NCBI RefSeq assembly: GCF_000725285.1
Contig: NZ_CP007161.1
Span: 2,952,213 to 3,016,212, forward strand
Length of the DNA stretch: 64,000 bases
Reading direction: 5' to 3'
Origin: Virgibacillus sp. SK37
GTDB lineage: Bacteria; Bacillota; Bacilli; Bacillales; Amphibacillaceae
The notes under the pieces were generated by a model, which did not search any database, was not told where the DNA came from, and saw only the letters and a program-made list of their open reading frames with translations. The position numbers and the translations under genes are program-made. Each line of letters opens with the position of its first letter. Positions within the stretch are counted from its first letter, which is position 1. Below, piece after piece: positions 7,643-16,416 of the stretch.

Positions 7643-8613
7643 TGGGTACGCCTCCCCGTATGTAAAGATTTTTTATAAGAATCATAGCTTTTCCAAATGG
7701 TATAGCCAAGTTTTCTATAGAATACTACGAGCCCTGTCCAATCAATCACAATCCGATGGATACCTCGTTTTCGTAGCTCCGCAATTCCTGCTTCTACAAT
7801 TGCAAGCCCATATCCCTGGCCTCGTTCTCTATCATCTACTCCCAATGGACCAACTCCCCCAAGTTCCTCTTTGAAGAGGGGCGCCCAATAAACATTTTGA
7901 GCAATGAACGGTGAACGAGAATCATTTACTCTACAGAAACCAATAATTTTACCCTGTTTTTTCATGACAATAAATTCACGGCCAGTTCCTCCACGCTCAA
8001 AATATTTTATAGCTTCATATTCCCAGCGCCCTGGAAAACAGCGGTTCATAAATGCAAGAAATACTTCTTTCTCATCAATAGCTAGAACGGAGAACGTCAC
8101 GCTAGAATTCGTTGGTTCCTCAATCCCTTCGCTAGCAGCATATTCTTTCATCATGTCATGCTCCTGTACATACATTTTATATCCTTTCGCTTCAAACCAT
8201 TGCTTTGCTTTCATATTGGTTTCTGGAATACCAGGGAAATAATGCCACGGGTCTCTCCCAAGCAAAATCCTTCCCATGCCTCGATCACGAAAAACTTTTT
8301 CCGCATGGACCAGTAAGCGAGAACCAATTCCCTTATTCTGATCCTGTTTCGCCACTACAAGAACTTGAATCCACCCTGTGCTGGTTGGCATGGAAACAGA
8401 AGCTGCTTCCTGCCACATTTTTGCAATGATAAACCCAATTACCTCATTAGCATCATTGATTGCAATCAGGGACCCTTCCCAGCTCACATTCTCATCCTGA
8501 AAACTATTTTGTTCAAATAGCTCTGTCCTCATCGGAAAGTCTGTGCCTAATTCTTTATTCCACAAATCAACCAACTGTTGTAAATAGATTGCATTCCATT
8601 TAACAAGCTTCAT
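7639..8613 (-). CDS. Double-domain GNAT acetyltransferase
   Basis: The 324-residue protein contains two GNAT folds. The first has the acetyl-CoA loop QDQNKGIGSRLL (about residues 93-105); the second has RERGQGYGLAIVEAG (about residues 265-280), with SDxxYF-like features after each. Start ATG at 8613 follows GGGGGTG at good spacing; an in-frame GTG at 8622 is too close to that site. It lies between the sugar kinase and serine hydrolase genes with near-zero spacing. I infer acetylation of a muropeptide-derived amino sugar, amino acid or antibiotic, but nothing in the sequence fixes the acceptor. Confidence 0.85.
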   Translation of the reverse strand: MKLVKWNAIYLQQLVDLWNKELGTDFPMRTELFEQNSFQDENVSWEGSLIAINDANEVIGFIIAKMWQEAASVSMPTSTGWIQVLVVAKQDQNKGIGSRLLVHAEKVFRDRGMGRILLGRDPWHYFPGIPETNMKAKQWFEAKGYKMYVQEHDMMKEYAASEGIEEPTNSSVTFSVLAIDEKEVFLAFMNRCFPGRWEYEAIKYFERGGTGREFIVMKKQGKIIGFCRVNDSRSPFIAQNVYWAPLFKEELGGVGPLGVDDRERGQGYGLAIVEAGIAELRKRGIHRIVIDWTGLVVFYRKLGYTIWKSYDSYKKSLHTGRRTQ

Positions 8614-8618
8614 CTTTT

Positions 8619-9596
8619 TCACCCCCGTTTAGACATCTTATAGTTTTGGATAAATTCGTGTTCGTTAATTTGAATCCCGTCTTTTTTTAATGCCGCGATA
8701 ACAGCTCCACCTGCAGGATCAATTTCAGGCATGATAAAGTGAACTTTCTTCCCAAGTAGTTTTAACGTTTGTGCCATTGTTTCTTGGATTAAGTCAACGC
8801 GGTTAAAAATACCTCCTGCTAGAACAACAGGCACAACTTGTCTTTCCTCTTTAAAATGATTAGAAATTAACCTAGCAATCGATTTTCCGATTTCTTCCCC
8901 TTGCTGCTCAATTATTGAAAGGGCAATTGTATCAACTTGATCAGCTGCCTTAAAAACAAGCCTGCTTAATGATGCAATTTCTACTTTTACATCAGCAGCT
9001 TGATAGACATGTGGAATTACATCAGGCAATTCTTTTTCATGAAAATGCTCCAGAATAAATTCACCCAATAATGTAGGTATCCTTCTTTCATCAAGTGCTT
9101 TAAAAGCTGCTTGTAAGGCATCTCTGCCAATAGAAAAACCACTGCCTTTTTCATCAATAAAATGTCCCCAGCCACCAACACGACCGTGTTCCCCATCTGC
9201 ATTAACCCCATAGGTGATAGAACCTGTACCGGAAATTTGTACAATTCCCGGCTTGCCGAACGTTCCAGAATATAATGCAGTTACTGCATCATTATCTACA
9301 CTAATATTTTCATATCCCTCCAGAATTACGGACAAAATCTGTTTCATTCTTTGTTTGGAAGCTTGTCTGCTTACCCCGGACATTCCGGCAAATACTTGAA
9401 TAATATCGTTTATTTGCAGATTACTTTGTTTCCAAAGCTCATTTAATAGGTTCTGAAATCTTAATTTCATGGTTTCTTCAGGTACACTATTCGGATTAGT
9501 TGCTTCAACTAGCGCTTCAGCAATCACCTTTCCTTTTGCTGTTGTAATGATTGCTTTTGTTTTTGTCCCTCCACCATCAATCCCCAAATAATACAT
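8619..9596 (-). CDS. BadF/BadG-family amino-sugar kinase (MurK/NagK-like)
   Basis: The 325-residue protein begins MYYLGIDGGGTKTKAI, the phosphate-1 loop of the ASKHA kinase superfamily. It continues with the SGTGSITYG phosphate-2 motif, GRVGGWGHFIDEKGSGFSIG, and a C-terminal VVLAGGIFNR adenosine loop. BadF-type kinases include GlcNAc kinase and the clostridial MurK, which phosphorylates both MurNAc and GlcNAc at C6. Beside MurQ, and with an ABC importer in place of PTS MurP, the likely role is making MurNAc-6-P and GlcNAc-6-P. I chose ATG at 9596 because GGAGGAG precedes it; the frame is open for 33 more codons, to 9695, but that extension is not family-like. Confidence 0.88.
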   Translation of the reverse strand: MYYLGIDGGGTKTKAIITTAKGKVIAEALVEATNPNSVPEETMKLRFQNLLNELWKQSNLQINDIIQVFAGMSGVSRQASKQRMKQILSVILEGYENISVDNDAVTALYSGTFGKPGIVQISGTGSITYGVNADGEHGRVGGWGHFIDEKGSGFSIGRDALQAAFKALDERRIPTLLGEFILEHFHEKELPDVIPHVYQAADVKVEIASLSRLVFKAADQVDTIALSIIEQQGEEIGKSIARLISNHFKEERQVVPVVLAGGIFNRVDLIQETMAQTLKLLGKKVHFIMPEIDPAGGAVIAALKKDGIQINEHEFIQNYKMSKRG

Positions 9597-9666
9597 AAAA
9601 AATCTCCTCCATGTAACAAAAGGATTAACTCCTGTTGAGCTAACCCTTGTATGTTTAAGTACTTCT

Positions 9667-10548
9667 TTATCTTTTTTTACTAGTGCCATTACCATTCATT
9701 GTAAGAAAATCTACTGCATCCCTTGTTGCTCCTAGATGCTTTACTGTCTCTTCATATTGCATGGAAGCAACACACATAAAGAGAATATCAACTACTTGCA
9801 GTTGAGCAAGACGGGAAGAAGTTGCTCCACTGCGAAAGGTTGGCTCACTGGAAGCAGAAGTAAACAAGTTAACATCCGCTTGATCAGCAACCGTTGACCT
9901 GCCATATTTTGTCAGGCTGATCGTCTTAACCTTGTTTTCCTTAGCTAGCTGTAGAATTTTTGCTATTTCAGGAGTTTCTCCAGAAAAAGATATCCCCACA
10001 ACAACGTCCTTTTCTTCTGCATTAGCTACAAGCGTTGCAGCCATATGCATATCTTTAAAAGCATATGCAGTCTTGTCAATACGCAAAAATTTCTGCTGGG
10101 CATCTTCTGCTGCAATGCTTGAAGCTCCGACTCCAATAAAGTGAATTCGTCTGGACGCTCTCAATATATCAACCGCTTTTTGCAATTCATCTTTATTTAG
10201 CATGTCAGCCGTCTCACGAACAGTTTGAATCGTATTATCAATCATTTTCTTTATGATGGAATTTGCTGATTCATTTGGTTGGATATCCTGATAGCCAACA
10301 TGATCACCAGGTTTTCTCAAATCTCCAGCAATTCTTAGCTTCAAATCCTGATAGCCTTTTAAATCTAACGACTTACATAAACGAATAACGGCCGCCCCAC
10401 TCGTGGCACTTTTTTTCGCCAATTCATTTACCGTTAGCGAAATAGCCTCTTGGGGATTATTTATAATATATGCTGCAATTTTCTTCTCAGATGGGGCCAA
10501 CTTCGGCAGCATTTCCTTTAAAATAACAATGCCTCCTGTTGTGCTCAT
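9667..10548 (-). CDS. murR: MurR/RpiR-family transcriptional regulator
   Basis: The 293-residue protein has an N-terminal RpiR helix-turn-helix (LAPSEKKIAAYIINNPQEA to AVIRLCKSLDLKGYQDLK, residues 15-70) and a C-terminal SIS sugar-phosphate binding domain (IHFIGVGASSIAAEDAQ, VGISFSGETPEI). In MurR-type regulators the SIS domain senses MurNAc-6-P. It is encoded inside the operon, between murQ and the kinase gene, so autoregulation of the whole operon is likely. The symbol reflects context; the family alone does not prove the ligand. Confidence 0.88.
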   Translation of the reverse strand: MSTTGGIVILKEMLPKLAPSEKKIAAYIINNPQEAISLTVNELAKKSATSGAAVIRLCKSLDLKGYQDLKLRIAGDLRKPGDHVGYQDIQPNESANSIIKKMIDNTIQTVRETADMLNKDELQKAVDILRASRRIHFIGVGASSIAAEDAQQKFLRIDKTAYAFKDMHMAATLVANAEEKDVVVGISFSGETPEIAKILQLAKENKVKTISLTKYGRSTVADQADVNLFTSASSEPTFRSGATSSRLAQLQVVDILFMCVASMQYEETVKHLGATRDAVDFLTMNGNGTSKKR

Positions 10549-10647
10549 GCAATCAGCTCACTTTAAATTGTTTTAGTCTGGACAAAGATGTATCTGGTTT
10601 TTCGAAAGCTTTCTATATAGAAGACACTTCTCGGACACGCTCTCTTA

Positions 10648-11559
10648 TTATACCTTCTCTTTCTGTGCACGTTCAATTGCCTCACGAACAAATCCATTTG
10701 CCAAGGTGATATAGCTTTGTGCCTCTTCAAAGGAGACATTAGCTTTTATCATGACAATTGCCGGTTTTACCTCATAATTAGTTATTTCCAAAATTTCAGA
10801 TGCTCTTTCATCAGACACTCTTGTAATCGTGCTCACAATGCTCTTCGCACGATCTTTCAATTTCTTGTTACTCACCTTCACATCAACCATTAAATTCTCG
10901 TACACTTTGCCAATTTTAATCATCGATGTAGTTGTGATCATATTTAAAATCATTTTATGTGCGGTTGCTGCTTTCATTCTTGTGGATCCTGTCAACACCT
11001 CAGGACCAGTCTCCACCTCTATAGCAATAGATGCAAATTTACTGATCGCGGAATCCAGATTGCTGGAAAGGCTGACAGTTACTGCTCCCTCACTTTGCGC
11101 ATGCTTTAATGCGCCTATTACATATGGTGTTCTGCCACTGGCAGCAATGCCAATAACTACATCCAAGTCGGTTATATTTCTCTTTTCAAGATCCTCTATG
11201 CCTCTTTCTTCCTCATCCTCTGCACCTTCCACTGCTTGAACAAACGCGCCTGTACCTCCAGCCATCACTGCTTGAACAAGCTCAGGTGAGGTGCTAAACG
11301 TAGGTGGGCATTCGACCGCATCCATAATCCCGATCCTTCCACTCGTTCCAGCACCTACGTAAAAAAGCTTTCCCCCACGCTGTAAGGCATGAGAAACAGC
11401 GTCTACAACTTTTTCAATCTGAGGAAGCACCTGCTGTACCCGTTGCGCTACGGTCATATCTTCCTTATTAATTACATCCAAAATTTCTTTTGTAGACATT
11501 GTATCAATATTTGCTGTATGTTGATTTCTTGTTTCTGTCGTTAAATTGGTCAGTTTCAT
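10648..11559 (-). CDS. murQ: N-acetylmuramic acid 6-phosphate etherase MurQ
   Basis: MurQ cleaves the lactyl ether of MurNAc-6-P to give GlcNAc-6-P and D-lactate in the cytoplasm. The 303-residue SIS-domain protein carries LFYVGAGTSGRIGIMDAVECPPTF, whose glutamate (in VECPP) is the catalytic acid/base in the family. It also has AGGTGAFVQAVEGAEDEEERG and the STRMKAATAHK motif. Length and start (GGATGGAGAG before ATG 11559) are normal. It sits between namZ and murR. Confidence 0.97.
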   Translation of the reverse strand: MKLTNLTTETRNQHTANIDTMSTKEILDVINKEDMTVAQRVQQVLPQIEKVVDAVSHALQRGGKLFYVGAGTSGRIGIMDAVECPPTFSTSPELVQAVMAGGTGAFVQAVEGAEDEEERGIEDLEKRNITDLDVVIGIAASGRTPYVIGALKHAQSEGAVTVSLSSNLDSAISKFASIAIEVETGPEVLTGSTRMKAATAHKMILNMITTTSMIKIGKVYENLMVDVKVSNKKLKDRAKSIVSTITRVSDERASEILEITNYEVKPAIVMIKANVSFEEAQSYITLANGFVREAIERAQKEKV

Positions 11560-11573
11560 CTATTCTCTCCATC

Positions 11574-12722
11574 CTACTTATATAATAGATAACTCTCTCT
11601 TTGTTTTCTAAAAGCTTCTAGTTCCTTATTGCATGCTTCAAAAAATGGTTGGACTGTACGTTTTAAAATGATTTGCTTCAAACTCTTCGTTCCTGCTAAA
11701 AGGTCAAAGAAATATTTACCCTGTTCATTTGTTATGAACTTAAATTCACTTTGGTACATTTCTGCAATTATTTCTATAAGTGAAATACCTGCTTCAAAGG
11801 AATTTAACTTCTTTCGATCAGATACATGCAATTGGACGCCTCCACATATCTCATTTTGGTGTTTTTGATATGTCGGAATAAAGGAAGTCGGTCTTGCCAA
11901 AACGCCCGGTATCTGTTTTTTGTTAAAGACCTTTGCAAGTTTTTGTCCATCAATAAATGGTGCACCAACCTGCTCAAACGGCTTTGTAGTACCCCGACCT
12001 TCAGAAAGATTTGTTCCTTCAAAGAGACATGTACCCGGATATAAAATATTCATCTCAATATTCGTAGTGTTCGGGGAGGGTGGAACCCAAAAAAGTCCTG
12101 TCTCATCATAATATTTATCTCGTTGCCAGCCCTCCATCGGAATTACCGTAAGCTCACAATTATAGTCAAATTCATGTTTAAACATAAGAGCAAGCTCAGC
12201 TACAGTCATGCCATGCCGATTTGGTATTGGCAATAGCCCTACAAATGAGCGTACATCTTCTTCTACAAGGTTCCCTTCCATTTGTGTGCCTGCTACAGGA
12301 TTGGGACGATCCAGAACAACAAATTGTTTTCTGTATTCTTTACATGCTTCCATCACATAAGCCATCGTATAAATATATGTATAATATCTCGCGCCAATAT
12401 CCTGGAGATCAAATAATAAAACATCTACATCTGCCAGCATTGCTTGATCAGGTTTACGTGTAGCACCATACAAACTGTAAACAGGTAAACCAGTGTAGGG
12501 GTCTATTGCGGATTCAAGCTTTTCTCCTTCCTTGGCATCACCACGAATGCCATGCTCAGGAGCATACAATGCTGTTAATTGAATATCCGGATGTTCATGA
12601 AATAAATCAATTGCAGGAACAAGCTTCTCATTCACTCCGGTCATATTCGTTATTAAACCAATTCGTTTCCCTATAAAATTTTTATATTCTCTTTCAAGAA
12701 ACACATCAAGACCAATTTTCAT
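11574..12722 (-). CDS. namZ: Exo-beta-N-acetylmuramidase NamZ (YbbC family, DUF1343)
   Basis: The protein matches the YbbC/NamZ family: IGLITNMTGVN, ALYAPEHGIRGDAKEGEK, DVLLFDLQDIGARYYTYIYT, VLDRPNPV, and FWVPPSPNTTN with EGTNLSEGRGTTKPFE. NamZ of Bacillus subtilis releases MurNAc from the non-reducing end of peptidoglycan fragments. Here the chain starts MKIGLDVFLERE with no signal peptide, so it should act inside the cell on imported fragments. I chose ATG at 12722, six bases after AAGGTGG; an in-frame GTG lies at 12731. It is flanked by nagZ and murQ. Confidence 0.92.
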   Translation of the reverse strand: MKIGLDVFLEREYKNFIGKRIGLITNMTGVNEKLVPAIDLFHEHPDIQLTALYAPEHGIRGDAKEGEKLESAIDPYTGLPVYSLYGATRKPDQAMLADVDVLLFDLQDIGARYYTYIYTMAYVMEACKEYRKQFVVLDRPNPVAGTQMEGNLVEEDVRSFVGLLPIPNRHGMTVAELALMFKHEFDYNCELTVIPMEGWQRDKYYDETGLFWVPPSPNTTNIEMNILYPGTCLFEGTNLSEGRGTTKPFEQVGAPFIDGQKLAKVFNKKQIPGVLARPTSFIPTYQKHQNEICGGVQLHVSDRKKLNSFEAGISLIEIIAEMYQSEFKFITNEQGKYFFDLLAGTKSLKQIILKRTVQPFFEACNKELEAFRKQRESYLLYK

Positions 12723-12788
12723 ATAATCCACCTTTTTTCGTTCATGCTGCCTTTTCTTCTTATATGAAGCTTACGTTTGCTCTTCAAA

Positions 12789-14390
12789 TTAGGATAGGCT
12801 GACAGGCAAAGCTCCATTCGCCTGCTCTTTTCCAAATAACGCACCAACAGCAATCTGAATTGCCGTGGTGGTGGGTTCATATGTACAAATAGACGCTGAG
12901 ACTTTTGGTAATAGAGCGATGTCATATGGACTTTTCATTGCTATAACAATGATTGGGATGCCTATTTCTTGGATATATTGCACTAGACTTACTAGCTTGC
13001 TTTCCGTTGTAAGGCCATTTGTTCCAATGATCACATAATCATAATCCTTAGCTTTATGGGCAATGGATGTAATGCTTTCATCTGAAGCATTACTGGGAAA
13101 TGGCATTACGTGGCAATTTTTCTGATATACTTTTATCGCACCACTCAATGAGAAGTCGATATGCTTCTTATCTTCCACTATAGTCATTGCTTCATCTCCT
13201 GGAGTAATTAACAAGATCTTACTTGTTGATGAACAGCTCAGTGGAAGAAGGCCTTCATTATTTACAATCGTAACACTTTCACGAAATACAGATGCCGCAA
13301 GCTTTTCATGTGCTTCTCCCCCAACAAAATCAGCCACTGCAGGCGGAGTATCAAGTAAATGCAAATCCTCCCACTGCAAATATGCAGCTTTTAGCCTTTG
13401 AATTCTTTTATTCGCTATTTCGACAGCATGCATGACAGATTCGTCCTGTTCAGCTTCAAGAAGCATTTTCTCTATCGCCTGTATCTGTGTCTCATATGTA
13501 TGAGAAATCATAATTAAATCAATACCAGCCTGTATCGCACGAACCGCACCCTTATCCGTACCGATACCATGCGAAATTGCATTCATCTCCATACAATCTG
13601 TCGTTACCACACCATCAAAACCGAGTTCTTCTCTTAATAGGTCAGTAATTACCTTCTTCGATAACGTAGCCGGAAGACCTGCTTCATCATCAATAGAAGG
13701 GAAATAAACATGGGCAGACATCACGGTATCGACACCTGCTTGGATGTTTTTATTAAATGGGAAGAGTTCTACTTCATCCAGGCGTTTTTTATTATGAGAA
13801 ATGACAGGTAAAGCCAGATGCGGGTCTACTCCCATATCTCCATAACCTGGAAAGTGCTTCAAGGTTGTAATTACGCCGGCAGCTTGCATCCCTTTCATAG
13901 CTGCTTCACCAAACATGGCCACTTTATCCGGCGACTCGCCAAAAGACCTTACCCCAATGACAGGATTCCGCGGATTATTATTCACATCAACAACCGGCGA
14001 TAAGTTCCAATTAATTCCTAACGCCTTTAGTTCTTTTCCAGTGGCAACACCGACATGATAGGCATTTTCCACTTGTTGTGTTGCTCCTAAAGCCATTGCT
14101 CCTGGAAAAGCCGTGGTCCCCTCACCTAAGCGGCGTACAATCCCATTTTCCTGATCAATGCAAATGAATAATGGCTGTTGATATCCTGCCTGTTTTGCTT
14201 CCTTCTGCAGTGCTGTCGTTAACTGAAGAACTTCACTAGGCGTACCAATATTGCGACTGAACAAGATAATTCCGCCAATATGGTATTCATGAATCATTTC
14301 TTTCATATGCTTGGGCATTGTCTTACCATCAAAGCCAACCACTAGCATTTGACCGATTTGACGTTTTAATTCTCTTACGTTGTCCACCAT
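12789..14390 (-). CDS. nagZ: Beta-N-acetylglucosaminidase NagZ (glycoside hydrolase family 3)
   Basis: The 533-residue protein has the GH3 TIM barrel with LFICIDQENGIVRRLG, KHFPGYGDMGVDPHLALP (the Asp-x-His dyad typical of NagZ-type GH3) and VVTTDCMEMNAISHGIG, which carries the nucleophile aspartate. A second alpha/beta domain follows from about residue 370, as in Bacillus NagZ. There is no signal peptide, whereas the B. subtilis enzyme is secreted. The family's usual FPGHG is FPGYG here. It should remove GlcNAc from muropeptide disaccharides in the cytoplasm. The start ATG at 14390 has TGGAGGG upstream. Confidence 0.93.
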   Translation of the reverse strand: MVDNVRELKRQIGQMLVVGFDGKTMPKHMKEMIHEYHIGGIILFSRNIGTPSEVLQLTTALQKEAKQAGYQQPLFICIDQENGIVRRLGEGTTAFPGAMALGATQQVENAYHVGVATGKELKALGINWNLSPVVDVNNNPRNPVIGVRSFGESPDKVAMFGEAAMKGMQAAGVITTLKHFPGYGDMGVDPHLALPVISHNKKRLDEVELFPFNKNIQAGVDTVMSAHVYFPSIDDEAGLPATLSKKVITDLLREELGFDGVVTTDCMEMNAISHGIGTDKGAVRAIQAGIDLIMISHTYETQIQAIEKMLLEAEQDESVMHAVEIANKRIQRLKAAYLQWEDLHLLDTPPAVADFVGGEAHEKLAASVFRESVTIVNNEGLLPLSCSSTSKILLITPGDEAMTIVEDKKHIDFSLSGAIKVYQKNCHVMPFPSNASDESITSIAHKAKDYDYVIIGTNGLTTESKLVSLVQYIQEIGIPIIVIAMKSPYDIALLPKVSASICTYEPTTTAIQIAVGALFGKEQANGALPVSLS

Positions 14391-14419
14391 AGACCCTCCA
14401 TTTTTTACAAAATAAATCG

Positions 14420-15268
14420 CTATCCTTTTATTGCTCCATTCATCGCACCCTTAATAAAGAAACGTTGCAGGAATAAGAAAAAGACAATAATAGGAATCAT
14501 TGAAATGATCGCACCGGCAGCAATTAAGCGCCAATCAGATGTGAACGTTCCCTGTAGCATGTTTAATCCAAGTGGCAATGTAAACATATCCTGGTCATTA
14601 ACAATAATTAATGGCCATAAAAAATCTCCCCAAGCACTAACAAAAGTAAATATCATCAACGTTACCATAGAAGGTTTGACAAGTGGCATTAATATTCTCC
14701 ACCAAATTTGGAAACTGTTTGCTCCGTCCATTCTCGCTGATTCATCCAATTCCTTCGGTACAGTCAGAAAAGCCTGGCGCATGAGAAATACACCAAAAGC
14801 TGTAGTTACATGTGGTAAAACCATTCCCATATATGTATTTTGCAAGCCAAGTTTCAAAGAAATGATATAAACAGGTATCATTAATAATTGAAATGGTATC
14901 ATCATCGTTGAAAGCACCAAAATAAATATCGTGTTTTTCCCTCTGAATTTCATTCTTGCAAGCGGGTATGCTGCCAGAGAGCAAAATAAAACATTCAAGA
15001 ATACAGTCAGCACAGCAACTACCACACTATTAAATAAATATCTCCAGAAGGGAAATGTATCCATCACCTTGACAAAGTTAGTTAACGTCGGGCTTTCAGG
15101 CAGAAGCTTAGGAGGATATTGGAAGATGTTCTCACTTCCTGACTTCAAAGCAGTGGATAACAGCCATAGAAATGGACCAATCATGAAGATTGTTACGACA
15201 ATTAATAACATGTATAGAAAAAACTTCTTGATTATCGGGTTATTTGCTTTCGCTTTACTTATTGCCAT
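14420..15268 (-). CDS. Sugar ABC transporter permease (CUT1, MalG-like)
   Basis: The 282-residue protein has six predicted membrane helices and the EAA loop LDESARMDGANSFQIWWRILMPLVKPS, which contacts the ATPase. It is the second permease of the peptidoglycan-sugar importer. It lies 14 bp after the MalF-like gene and 29 bp before nagZ. The operon has no ATPase gene, so a shared MsmX-like ATPase encoded elsewhere is presumably used, as is usual in Bacilli. Confidence 0.92.
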   Translation of the reverse strand: MAISKAKANNPIIKKFFLYMLLIVVTIFMIGPFLWLLSTALKSGSENIFQYPPKLLPESPTLTNFVKVMDTFPFWRYLFNSVVVAVLTVFLNVLFCSLAAYPLARMKFRGKNTIFILVLSTMMIPFQLLMIPVYIISLKLGLQNTYMGMVLPHVTTAFGVFLMRQAFLTVPKELDESARMDGANSFQIWWRILMPLVKPSMVTLMIFTFVSAWGDFLWPLIIVNDQDMFTLPLGLNMLQGTFTSDWRLIAAGAIISMIPIIVFFLFLQRFFIKGAMNGAIKG

Positions 15269-15282
15269 TCAATTCCCTCCTC

Positions 15283-16158
15283 TCACGCTGTATTGTCCTT
15301 ACCCATAAATTTAATATTAATTATGGAAAGAACAAGTGTAATTAAAAATAATACGACACCAGCTGCACTGGCATATCCCATATTAAGTCGATCAAATGCT
15401 TCTGTATAAATATAAAACACAAGTGTTTCGGAACTATGTAATGGTCCCCCACCAGTCATAATATAGATCTCCTCAAAGACTTTCATTGCTGCAATTGACG
15501 ACATAATAGTTACAATGAGCACAAATGGCATCAGCATTGGAATTGTCACCCTTGTTACCTTTTGCCACCAGTTTGCCCCATCGATATCAGCCGCTTCATA
15601 AAGATCATTAGGAATGGACTGTAAACCGGCTAAGTAAATAATCATATAATACCCAAGCCCTTTCCAAATGGTCACAACCATAACTGCAAAAATCGCAGTT
15701 TGTGTGGAAGTTAACCAATGAATTGGCTCAGAAATGATATTTAAGATATCTAGAACGTAGTTTAATAGACCATTTTCTTTATACACCCAATCCCAGGCAA
15801 TCCCTGCAACTACTAAGGAAGTTACTACTGGAATATAATAAGCCGAGCGGAAGAAACCAATACCTTTTAATTTTTGGTTAACCAACACAGCTAAAAATAT
15901 TGGTATAATAACGAGTGCCGGTACGACACCGATCAAGTAAATAAATGTATTTGTTAATGTCTTCCAGAATAAATCATCTTGAAACAAATTTTCATAGTTT
16001 GTGGTTCCCACAAATTCAGCGTCTGCAATCATATTATAATCGGTCATGCTTAACCAAAAGGCCTGGAGCATTGGATAAAATATAAAAGCACCTAATATGA
16101 TTAATCCTGGCAGCAAAAACAAGTACGGTGTAAGCTTATTTGTTTTCAAATCATTCAC
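15283..16158 (-). CDS. Sugar ABC transporter permease (CUT1, MalF-like)
   Basis: The protein begins near TPYLFLLPGLIILGAFIFYP (first membrane helix), carries FVGTTNYENLFQDD before the second helix, and has the EAA loop DLYEAADIDGANWWQKVTRVTIP. I chose GTG at 16158 because the family normally starts about 10 residues before this helix and AAAGGTAGG lies there; TTG at 16149 is also possible. The open frame extends to ATG 16227, but those extra residues are not family-like. It pairs with the next permease and the binding protein. Confidence 0.88.
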   Translation of the reverse strand: MNDLKTNKLTPYLFLLPGLIILGAFIFYPMLQAFWLSMTDYNMIADAEFVGTTNYENLFQDDLFWKTLTNTFIYLIGVVPALVIIPIFLAVLVNQKLKGIGFFRSAYYIPVVTSLVVAGIAWDWVYKENGLLNYVLDILNIISEPIHWLTSTQTAIFAVMVVTIWKGLGYYMIIYLAGLQSIPNDLYEAADIDGANWWQKVTRVTIPMLMPFVLIVTIMSSIAAMKVFEEIYIMTGGGPLHSSETLVFYIYTEAFDRLNMGYASAAGVVLFLITLVLSIINIKFMGKDNTA

Positions 16159-16271
16159 CCTACCTTTTGGATTTAAAAAAATACTGAGAAAAATACCAGT
16201 ATTTATTGAAAATCCGAACCGATTCAAACTTATGCTGAATTACGGCTCGGTTTTCTTCTTGTGACAAATTA

Positions 16272-16386
16272 GCGGAGGAAAAACGCGCAGACTCCTGTGG
16301 GAAAATAAGCCTAGATAAGACCCCGCAGTGCGCAGCACGAGGAGGCTTAGCAGCGCCCACGGAAAGCGAAGCGTTTTTCCGTAGCG
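16272..16386 (-). repeat. Dispersed GC-rich palindromic repeat, copy C
   Basis: On the minus strand it reads CGCTTCGCTTTCCGTGGGCG, TAAGCCTCCTCG, GGGGTCTTAT and CCCACAGGAGTCTGCGCG, flanked by complementary ACGGAAAAACG and CGTTTTTCC. It matches copy A closely. It lies between the binding-protein gene and the first permease gene of the same operon. A hairpin there could lower downstream expression, which is a common pattern in importer operons. Confidence 0.8.
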
Positions 16387-16416
16387 GAATACCACTAACC
16401 TATCAAACTAATGATT

